From: Clostridia bacterium
Lineage (GTDB): Bacteria; Bacillota_A; Clostridia; Christensenellales; Borkfalkiaceae
Assembly: GCA_003979335.1 (NCBI GenBank)
Contig: RYWC01000014.1
Coordinates: forward strand, 1-11,856
Length of the DNA stretch: 11,856 bases
Reading direction: 5' to 3'
Below the pieces are notes generated by a model. That model did no database searches, had not been told where the DNA came from, and saw only the letters and a program-made list of their open reading frames with translations. Below are positions 1 through 6,451 of this stretch, one piece after another. Positions within the stretch are counted from its first letter, which is position 1; the number at the start of each line of letters is the position of its first letter. The position numbers and the translations under genes were made by a program.

Positions 1-122
1 GAGTAAAGGTATACCTTTACGGCGACGGGGTCCATCGTCGGCAGGTACTTTGATATGAACTTGTTTTCAACGCTTGTCACGGATTTTTTTATAAATCCGT
101 CTGCGGCCGAAATAAAAGCCAT
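1..122 (-). CDS. DnaD-like replication protein, N-terminal fragment (partial)
   Basis: Reading the minus strand from the ATG at 122-120 gives 40 open codons that run off the contig edge. The fragment contains the stretch FISKYLPTMDPVAVKVYLY. This matches the opening of the N-terminal winged-helix domain of DnaD/DnaB-type replication initiation proteins of Firmicutes, where an 'N-x-FI-x-x-Y-hP ... a-h-KVYLY' pattern is typical. Proteins of this family help load the replicative helicase at oriC and during restart. An in-frame TAA at 140-138 fixes the ATG as the only reasonable start. A Shine-Dalgarno-like AAAGGA lies 11 nt upstream, with an AGGT closer in. A promoter on the same strand sits at 224-196. 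The family call rests on one short motif. Whether this is DnaD itself or another DnaD-domain protein cannot be decided because the C-terminal domain is missing. Confidence 0.7.
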   Translation of the reverse strand, partial: MAFISAADGFIKKSVTSVENKFISKYLPTMDPVAVKVYLY

Positions 123-146
123 TTTACCTAAATTCCTTTATTACGC

Positions 147-175
147 TTGATTTCTTGTTCCAAATGAACTATAAT
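147..175 (+). promoter_or_regulatory. Sigma-A-type promoter for the sbcD operon
   Basis: The -35 is TTGATT at 147-152 (4/6 to TTGACA) and the -10 is TATAAT at 170-175 (perfect), separated by exactly 17 nt. The predicted start is near 182, giving an 82-nt leader before the sbcD ATG. It is the only strong promoter seen for the plus-strand cluster. A short inverted repeat, GTTC-N5-GAAC, occupies 157-169 inside the spacer. The call rests on consensus match and position; there are no transcript data. Confidence 0.7.
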
Positions 176-195
176 CTAAAATAGCGGTGAATTAC

Positions 196-224
196 ATTAT
201 AAAGGCAAACGGTCTAAAAATCAA
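196..224 (-). promoter_or_regulatory. Sigma-A-type promoter for the DnaD-like gene
   Basis: On the minus strand, TTGATT (224-219) and TATAAT (201-196) are separated by 17 nt, the same hexamers and spacing as the plus-strand promoter. The predicted start is near 189, about 66 nt upstream of the DnaD-like ATG. The two promoters face each other, and their start points are only about 7 bp apart. Confidence 0.65.
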
Positions 225-264
225 CACCAATCGCCGCATTTTGTCATAAAATTTTAAGCTTATA

Positions 265-1413
265 ATGAAAATTTTGCACACTTCCGATTTGCATATCGGC
301 AAAAAAATAATGGGAAGAGAGCGGTTTTCGGAATATCGGGCGGTATTTTGCGAACTTGCGGAAGTATGCCGCTGCGAAAAGACGGAACTTTTGCTCATTG
401 CAGGCGACGTCTTCGATACTTATACGCCGTCGGCGGAAGCCGAAGAAATTTTCTATCAGGGCGTTAAACTTCTTGCAGAAAATTGCGCGGTTTTGATTGT
501 AAGCGGCAACCATGATGACCATGTCCGTCTTACGGCGGCTTCGGTATTGGCACAGGAACACAATATTTACATTTTAGGCAACAGTTTAAATGCAGTTGTA
601 TGTAAATCCATCGGTGGAACGCATCCCGTAAAATCGGGCGCAGGTTGGGTAATTTTTGAAAACGACAGGGGCGAACAGGTTTATATCAACGCTCTTCCAT
701 ATCCCAACGAAGCAAGATTTAAAGAAGGGCGCTCGGAAGAAACTTTCGAAGAAAAGATGACGCGCTGGATAAACTGCGGAGAAGAGGGCAAAGCAAAAAA
801 TATTCCTTCGATATTTTTATCGCATATCTTCGTCGCCGGCGGCAGTGTAAGCGAAAGCGAAAGAGAAATTGATTTGGGCGGAACCCGTTCGGTGCCTTTA
901 AGACTTTTGCCGTCCTGCGATTACTGCGCTTTGGGGCATCTTCACAAAAGACAGCGCATAGGTAAAAACGCATATTACAGCGGCGCGCCGATGCAGTTTT
1001 CGTTTGACGAATGCGGAGCGGTGAAATCCGTGAACGTCTTTGATTTGACTGAAAGGGGAGTGGAAAACTTTTCGCAGGTTGAACTGAGTTCTGCAAGAAA
1101 ATTAGTGCGCCTGCAAGCAAACAGCGTGCAGGACGGGATTTCGCTTCTTAAAAAATACAGCGAATATTTTGTAGAACTTACAATTAACTTGAACGCGCCG
1201 ATGACCCCACAGGAGAGTAAGTCTTTGCGAGAGAATGAAAATCTGGTTTCTTTAAAGGCGGAAGTCAGAAGCGCGGAAATAGATTACGGCAAGTATTCAA
1301 ATAAAAACAAATCGTCGTCCGAACTTTTTTCGGATTACTATAAACTGCGTTACGGTGCAGACGTTCCGAAGGAACTTTTGTCGCTTTTTCTTTCGCTTAC
1401 GGAGGAAGAATGA
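265..1413 (+). CDS. sbcD: SbcD, nuclease subunit of the SbcCD complex
   Basis: SbcD is the Mre11-type, Mn2+-dependent 3'-5' exonuclease and hairpin endonuclease that works with the SbcC ATPase on DNA ends, hairpins and protein-blocked ends. The calcineurin-like phosphoesterase motifs are all visible: D8-L-H10 near the start, GD at 47-48 (AGDVFDT), GNHD at 81-84, LSH187, and GH225-L-H227. The remaining 150 or so residues form the usual capping and SbcC-binding region. At 382 residues it has normal bacterial length and looks intact. The MKILHTSDLHIG start is canonical for the family, yet no Shine-Dalgarno sequence precedes it; the ATG lies in a very A/T-rich stretch. It overlaps sbcC by 4 nt (ATGA), as expected for translational coupling of complex partners. 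The promoter at 147-175 probably drives it. Confidence 0.95.
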   Translation: MKILHTSDLHIGKKIMGRERFSEYRAVFCELAEVCRCEKTELLLIAGDVFDTYTPSAEAEEIFYQGVKLLAENCAVLIVSGNHDDHVRLTAASVLAQEHNIYILGNSLNAVVCKSIGGTHPVKSGAGWVIFENDRGEQVYINALPYPNEARFKEGRSEETFEEKMTRWINCGEEGKAKNIPSIFLSHIFVAGGSVSESEREIDLGGTRSVPLRLLPSCDYCALGHLHKRQRIGKNAYYSGAPMQFSFDECGAVKSVNVFDLTERGVENFSQVELSSARKLVRLQANSVQDGISLLKKYSEYFVELTINLNAPMTPQESKSLRENENLVSLKAEVRSAEIDYGKYSNKNKSSSELFSDYYKLRYGADVPKELLSLFLSLTEEE

Positions 1414-4088
1414 AACCGTTAAAATTGGAATTTGAAGGAATAAACAGTTTTTCCGAGCATACAATAATAGACTTTGAAGCATTGACTAAAACGGGGCTTT
1501 TCGGCATATTCGGCGATACGGGCAGCGGCAAAAGCACAATTTTAGACTGTATAAATTTTGCGCTTTACGGCAGCGTAGAAAGAAGTAAGGAAAAAAGCGA
1601 TATAATCAACTATCGCAGCGAAGCGGCAAGCGTAAAATTTACTTTTAACATTTTGAACGAAGGAAAAAGAAAGATATATTTCGTAGAGCGCGTTTTAAAA
1701 AAAGACAGGTACGGCACGCACAAAGCTGCGCTTTACGAAACAGACGGCGAGCAGAATATTTGCCTTGCCGATAAAGCTTCCGCGGTTGAGAAAAAAATTG
1801 CCGAAATTATCGGAGTAGAGGCGGAAGATTTCAGAAAGTGTATTGCGTTGCCGCAGGGCGAGTTTGCAAGATTTGTCAAATCGGTTCCGCGTGAAAGGCT
1901 TGCGCTTATCGAAAGATTGTTTTCGCTATCCAAGTACGGCGACAAATTAAAAGAAAAATTGAACGCTTTAAATACCGAAACCGAAGGCGCATATCAAAAT
2001 GTATGCGGCAGGTTGCAAGCTTACGAAGAAGTGACGGAAAATGCATTACATCAAGCATATATGGGGGTCAATTCAAAAACTGACTTATTGAGTAAGCAAA
2101 ATAAAGAAGCAGAAGTTTTAACCGACAAGTGTGAAAAGCTTAAAAAACTTTATGAAAACCGCGCCGAATTGGATGCGCTTGAAACGGAAATTGGTATATT
2201 AAGAGAAAAACAGGGTGAAATAGATAAGCTAAGAAAGGATTTTTCAGTTCTTCCCGTATGTAAAGAAATTGTTGCTCAATACGAGCAAAAAACATCAAAA
2301 ATCAATGATATTCGGGGGTCAATTGAAAAAATTAGTCAAATCGGAACTGAAATCGACAAGGTCTCTGCGCAAATTTTAAACGTTCAAAGACAGCTTTCGA
2401 ACGGTAACTTTGAAAAAGAAATTTCAGAGTGCGAACGATTGTCACTGCTGTACGAATCGAGTTTTAATATGAGGCAAAGACTCGAAAATTTCGATAAATC
2501 GTTAAACGGAAAGAGACAGGAATACCGTAAAAAGGAAGAGGAAATAGAAGCTTTAAACGCCCAATTGGGTTCAGCCCAAATTTTGCTTTCGGATGCTGAA
2601 AAACAGTTGGCTGAGACGTCCGAATGCGATTTTTCTAAAATAATCAACGTCGGTTTTAAGGGCGCCGTTCTCAAAGGGGAATACGAGAAATCGCTTGAAT
2701 ACTTTACTGATTTCGGCAAGAATATAAAAGTTTATCAAGATGGTTCTTTGTTTTATAAATACGTCAGTGGTGAAGTAAACGGTAAAATTTCTGAATACCG
2801 CACTCGCGTGAACGATGTAAAAGATTTTTCTTCAGAAGAAGCTTACGAACAGTTAAACAGTTATCAGAATGCGCTTAAGGACAGAGAACTTAAACAAAAA
2901 ACGGTAAATTCGTGCAGGGAATGCGTGCAGAAGCTTACATCTGCGATTGAAATAAAGAAAAATGAAATAAGCGCCTCGATAAAGGAGGGTGCCGAGTTAA
3001 AAGAAGCGGCGGACTCCATACGCGGCGAATTGGCGCATTTATTCGGCGAGAATTGCAAAGATTTCGGAAAAGTTATAGACGATAACAATAGAAAACTTGA
3101 ATTAATGAAACACCGCAAGGAAGAACTTGTCGGAAATTTCGAAAATCTGAGAAAGGCAAAAACCGATTTGGAAATAAATGCGGAAAGATATAAAACCATA
3201 AAACAGACGGCAGAAAAAGAAGTTGAATTTTTAAGTTTGAAAATAGCTGAAAGAGTTAAAGCTTCAAAGCTTGGTACGCTTGAACACTGTATCGAACTTG
3301 CGGAACGTTTCGAATCTTTAAAGGAAGCCGAAAATGTTTTAAAAGAATTTGACGGAAAGTTTGCTTTGCTTACAAGCAGGGCGGAAAAGCTGAAAAAAAC
3401 AGACGGTGTTTTGACCTTTAATGAAGAGGAATATGCAGAGTGTAAACAGAAAAAGTCCGACATATTAGGGGGTGTAGCTGTTTTAAGCGGTGAAATAGCC
3501 GTTTTAAAAAAGGAATGCGAAACCCTTGAAAAACGCTTAAAAGAAAAGCGTGCAATTCAAAAAGAATACAATTTGATTGAAAATAAGCGCACACTTCTGG
3601 CAAGGCTTAAAGAAGTAACGAAAAACAATAAATTTATGGAATATATCGCCGAAGAGTATCTTTGCGACGTATCGGCAATTGCTTCGTCAATACTTTTAAA
3701 GTTGAATGACGGCAGATATTTTTTGACATATAAAGATAATAATTTTTACGTCGGCGACAATTTCGACTGCGGAAATCTCCGCGGCGTCAATACCCTTTCG
3801 GGCGGCGAGACTTTTCTGGTTTCACTTTCGCTCGCGCTTGCGCTTTCGCAGACTATTTGCGCCAAATCAATGAAATCTATTGAGTTTTTCTTTCTTGACG
3901 AGGGCTTCGGCACGCTCGACAGTTCTCTTGTGGATACCGTTATGGACGCGCTTGAAAAGCTTAAAAGCTCTGATTTTACTATCGGAATAATAAGCCATGT
4001 TGAAGAACTAAAAAACAGAATAGACAGTAAAATAACAGTTATAAAAGCGACTGAAAGCCGCGGTTCAACCGTGAATGTAAGTTGCTGA
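1410..4088 (+). CDS. sbcC: SbcC, SMC/Rad50-like ATPase of the SbcCD complex
   Basis: This is the long coiled-coil ABC-type ATPase that clamps DNA and controls SbcD. ATPase motifs, by residue: Walker A GDTGSGKST at 35-43; Q-loop LPQGEF around Q149; signature LSGGE at 796-800; Walker B FFFLDE ending at D830-E831; D-loop GTLD at 834-837; H-loop H863. Heptad-like, Lys/Glu-rich helices fill about 170-400 and 470-740. The expected apex (about 400-470) is a non-coiled segment with no CPxC zinc hook. The only CxxC (C502-R-E-C505) sits about 50 residues away inside apparently continuous helix. At 892 residues it is somewhat shorter than E. coli SbcC (about 1050). The start overlaps the sbcD stop and has GGAGGA just upstream (1401-1406). 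The sbcD-sbcC pair is the normal arrangement. Confidence 0.93.
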   Translation: MKPLKLEFEGINSFSEHTIIDFEALTKTGLFGIFGDTGSGKSTILDCINFALYGSVERSKEKSDIINYRSEAASVKFTFNILNEGKRKIYFVERVLKKDRYGTHKAALYETDGEQNICLADKASAVEKKIAEIIGVEAEDFRKCIALPQGEFARFVKSVPRERLALIERLFSLSKYGDKLKEKLNALNTETEGAYQNVCGRLQAYEEVTENALHQAYMGVNSKTDLLSKQNKEAEVLTDKCEKLKKLYENRAELDALETEIGILREKQGEIDKLRKDFSVLPVCKEIVAQYEQKTSKINDIRGSIEKISQIGTEIDKVSAQILNVQRQLSNGNFEKEISECERLSLLYESSFNMRQRLENFDKSLNGKRQEYRKKEEEIEALNAQLGSAQILLSDAEKQLAETSECDFSKIINVGFKGAVLKGEYEKSLEYFTDFGKNIKVYQDGSLFYKYVSGEVNGKISEYRTRVNDVKDFSSEEAYEQLNSYQNALKDRELKQKTVNSCRECVQKLTSAIEIKKNEISASIKEGAELKEAADSIRGELAHLFGENCKDFGKVIDDNNRKLELMKHRKEELVGNFENLRKAKTDLEINAERYKTIKQTAEKEVEFLSLKIAERVKASKLGTLEHCIELAERFESLKEAENVLKEFDGKFALLTSRAEKLKKTDGVLTFNEEEYAECKQKKSDILGGVAVLSGEIAVLKKECETLEKRLKEKRAIQKEYNLIENKRTLLARLKEVTKNNKFMEYIAEEYLCDVSAIASSILLKLNDGRYFLTYKDNNFYVGDNFDCGNLRGVNTLSGGETFLVSLSLALALSQTICAKSMKSIEFFFLDEGFGTLDSSLVDTVMDALEKLKSSDFTIGIISHVEELKNRIDSKITVIKATESRGSTVNVSC

Positions 4089-4092
4089 GGAG
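4087..4092 (+). promoter_or_regulatory. Ribosome binding site deciding a TTG start
   Basis: GAGGAG overlaps the sbcC stop codon and lies 6 nt before TTG at 4099. The next in-frame ATG is at residue 38, after the first predicted structured part of the protein and without a comparable site, so TTG is the better start. Confidence 0.65.
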
Positions 4093-4098
4093 TACGTT

Positions 4099-5775
4099 TT
4101 GCCGAAAATTTTAACGCCTTTGTCATTGTTTAATAATCTTGACGTTTCACTTCCTACGTTTCCCGTTATATTGTCGTCCAAGCAGACGGATGATGTCCGA
4201 ATCGAATATATGAATTTTTCGGGCAGGGAAACGGGTTGCGGCAGGGTGCAGATTGCCGCCGCTTTCGCATACGACGTGCAGTCTCCCGCGGCTGGAACCG
4301 TTCTTATTTTTCCCGACAGTACTGACACGATTGACGAGGAAGTTTTAAGGTTTTTTGTAACGCGCGGTTATACGGCGCTTATGGTCGATTACCGTGGCGA
4401 GTGGAAAGATACTGTTTTTTCTACGCGTTACCCCAGCAACGTTTCTTATGCCAACACGGCTAAATGCGGCAGACAAAAAGATTACGTTGACGACAGCGCC
4501 GATAAGACGAGTTGGTTTGAGTGGGTAGGCATAGGACTTTATGCCCGTAAATTTATACAAGAGCGCACGGGCAGCCGCAATATTGCTGTGGTGGGTATAC
4601 GAGACGGCGGAGAAATTGCTTGGAAGCTCGGAGTTGCAGGCGAATTTTCCTGCATAATTCCCGTATGTGCCGCCGGTTGGAAAGCATATAACGGAATTAG
4701 CAAATACTTAAACGAAGACCCTGATTTGGACGAAGAAAGATACCGTTTTATTGCCGGTATAGATTCACAGGCGTACGCGCCTCACGTCAAATGTCCTGTT
4801 TTGATGCTTTGTTCCACAAATGACGCAAAATTCGATTATGACAGGGCTTACGATACGTTTTCGCGTATAAATCAGGAATTCATAAAGGACAGCGCAATTT
4901 CTTATTCGGTTAAATGCAATTCGGCGATTGGTTCTAAAAGTATTGCCGATATGTTCCTTATTCTTGATAAAACACTTAAAAAGAGACAGGTTTTTATTCC
5001 GTCGCCTCCCGAAATAACCGTTCAGGTAGACGAAATGTCAAACCTTATAGCAAGGGTAACGTTTGACGGCAGGGGTATAGCTGAAAGCTGTAACCTTTAT
5101 CTTGCCGAGGATTGTATCGATTCTACTGTTCGTGAATGGTGCGTCTGTCCCGAAAAAGGCAGAAAGTCGGAAAATGTTCACGAATACTTTCTGAATATTT
5201 ATCAAAAGACTTCGACAATCTTTGTATTTTGCAGGGTCAAATATCTCAACGGATTTACGGTATGGTCTAAAATGACCGTGAAAAAAATCAGCGGCATGTT
5301 CCGCAATATGAAGAGCAAATGCCGTGTAATGTACAATGATAAGGACGTTGCCGACGATTTTTCCGTCGCGGATTCGTCGTCTTTGGCGGTCGGCGGAATT
5401 TTCTTTCCCAGCGAATCTGTACTGCCGAAACTTGTGACTAAGACAAAAGGCGTAAAAGGGCTGTTTTCAGAGTGCGGACTTTCTACTTTCAGGATGAGCA
5501 ATCCCCGTTTTGCGCCCACAACAAACAGCGTTCTGTCAATGGACTTTTTCAGTGACGAAGGCTCAACGCTGACGCTCAGTTTTACTGATTTAAGTTCCGG
5601 TGAAGAGTATGTCAACGTTATAAGCGTCGTCGGCGGAGCATGGCAGACGATTATTTCTGAAAGTAAAAATTTCAAAACCGCAAGCGGAGTTCCGCTTGCC
5701 GATTTTACGGGCGATTTAAAGTTTACGCTTACTTGTCCCGTCGGTTATGCGGTAAACAACATTATGTGGCTTTAA
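4099..5775 (+). CDS. Degenerate alpha/beta-hydrolase with two C-terminal beta domains, unknown function
   Basis: I do not recognise a named gene. Residues about 60-295 look like an alpha/beta-hydrolase of the acetyl-xylan-esterase/dienelactone-hydrolase type: strand GTVLIFPD (66-73), GYTALMVDYRG (90-100), a nucleophile-elbow-like VGIRDGG (165-171), and the acid-loop strand CPVLMLCSTND (232-242). The elbow serine of G-x-S-x-G is Arg168 (codon CGA, 4600-4602). No histidine occurs in 231-300, where the catalytic one should lie, so classical hydrolase activity is unlikely; the acid-loop Asp242 remains. Residues about 300-395 look like a fibronectin/Ig-type beta domain. About 410-558 looks like a jelly-roll of carbohydrate-binding/CIA30 type (GGAWQTI at 512-518, ending NNIMWL). 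Domain names beyond the hydrolase are inference. There is no signal peptide or membrane helix, so it is probably cytoplasmic. It starts 10 nt after sbcC and ends 7 nt before the signal peptidase gene. Confidence 0.6.
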   Translation: MPKILTPLSLFNNLDVSLPTFPVILSSKQTDDVRIEYMNFSGRETGCGRVQIAAAFAYDVQSPAAGTVLIFPDSTDTIDEEVLRFFVTRGYTALMVDYRGEWKDTVFSTRYPSNVSYANTAKCGRQKDYVDDSADKTSWFEWVGIGLYARKFIQERTGSRNIAVVGIRDGGEIAWKLGVAGEFSCIIPVCAAGWKAYNGISKYLNEDPDLDEERYRFIAGIDSQAYAPHVKCPVLMLCSTNDAKFDYDRAYDTFSRINQEFIKDSAISYSVKCNSAIGSKSIADMFLILDKTLKKRQVFIPSPPEITVQVDEMSNLIARVTFDGRGIAESCNLYLAEDCIDSTVREWCVCPEKGRKSENVHEYFLNIYQKTSTIFVFCRVKYLNGFTVWSKMTVKKISGMFRNMKSKCRVMYNDKDVADDFSVADSSSLAVGGIFFPSESVLPKLVTKTKGVKGLFSECGLSTFRMSNPRFAPTTNSVLSMDFFSDEGSTLTLSFTDLSSGEEYVNVISVVGGAWQTIISESKNFKTASGVPLADFTGDLKFTLTCPVGYAVNNIMWL

Positions 5776-5782
5776 GGTGAAT

Positions 5783-6439
5783 ATGGCAGAAAAGCTGACA
5801 GGGAACTGCGTTTATCCGTACGAGGCGCGCAAAGGACTGTATAAAAAGAGCGGACGCTCGCCGTTTAATATTTTTTTAAACGCAATAATCGTCCTGTTTT
5901 GCGTAATTCTCATTTTGGAAGTTGTTTTTAACATACTTTTTATGGGGATTTACGTTGTAAACGTTTCAATGCAACCGACGCTTATCGGCGCAAGAAGCGA
6001 AAATACGCGCGGCGGCGAATTTATTTACGTCGATAAACACGCTTCGCCCGATTACGGCGATATTGTAATTGTATACAGGGAAGTCAGTTACGGCGGTCAT
6101 ACCGAAAAGGGAAATATTATCAAAAGGGCTATGGCGTTCGGCGGCGACACTGTAAAAATGGAGAAAGGCGTTCTGTATGTAAACGGAAACGCCGTGAAAG
6201 AAGATTATCTGGTGTATAACGACCCCGAATTAAGCGTTAATTCTTTTGAAGAGCGCACAGTGAAAGAAGGCTGTATGTTTCTTCTCGGGGACAACAGAAA
6301 CGAAAGTACCGACAGTCGGCAGAACGGCGATTATCCAGTAAAAAATCTGGTCGGGGTAGTTCCTGATTGGGCTATGAGTGTAAAATCGTTTACTACGGCT
6401 ATGTATACATTTTTCAATTTCACCCTTTGGGGCAAATAA
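5783..6439 (+). CDS. lepB: Signal peptidase I (type I leader peptidase)
   Basis: This membrane serine protease (family S26) removes signal peptides from exported proteins on the outer face of the membrane. Numbering is from ATG 5783 (218 residues). One membrane helix lies at about 33-56 (NAIIVLFCVILILEVVFNIL). The catalytic Ser62 is in VSMQPTL and the general-base Lys114 is in IIKRAMAFGGD. The conserved GDNR box is at 169-172, followed by S-x-DSR. One N-terminal helix is typical of Gram-positive SipS-type enzymes. AAGG at 5774-5777 suits this ATG (5 nt spacing); an in-frame GTG at 5777 would overlap that site and is less likely. The pepF start follows 12 nt downstream. All catalytic elements are present. 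Confidence 0.93.
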   Translation: MAEKLTGNCVYPYEARKGLYKKSGRSPFNIFLNAIIVLFCVILILEVVFNILFMGIYVVNVSMQPTLIGARSENTRGGEFIYVDKHASPDYGDIVIVYREVSYGGHTEKGNIIKRAMAFGGDTVKMEKGVLYVNGNAVKEDYLVYNDPELSVNSFEERTVKEGCMFLLGDNRNESTDSRQNGDYPVKNLVGVVPDWAMSVKSFTTAMYTFFNFTLWGK

Positions 6440-6451
6440 AAGAGGTTTAAA

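Noticed and set aside
3..20. Perfect 18-bp palindrome GTAAAGGTATACCTTTAC at the contig edge, a possible operator.
   Set aside because: It falls inside the DnaD-like coding sequence and encodes the conserved VKVYLY motif, which explains the sequence.
261..266. TATAAT overlapping the sbcD start codon, a possible second promoter.
   Set aside because: Transcription would begin inside the gene, and no -35 lies at a proper distance; the nearest, TTGTCA, leaves only 14 nt.
2909..2920. C502-R-E-C505 of SbcC as the zinc hook.
   Set aside because: It lacks the usual proline/glycine context (CPxCG), lies inside apparently continuous coiled coil, and is about 50 residues from the midpoint between the ATPase halves. 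A displaced hook is not fully excluded.
2864..3463. A 199-codon open frame on the minus strand.
   Set aside because: It is Ser/Phe-rich, the mirror of Lys/Glu-rich coiled-coil codons of sbcC, with no motif or upstream signals of its own.
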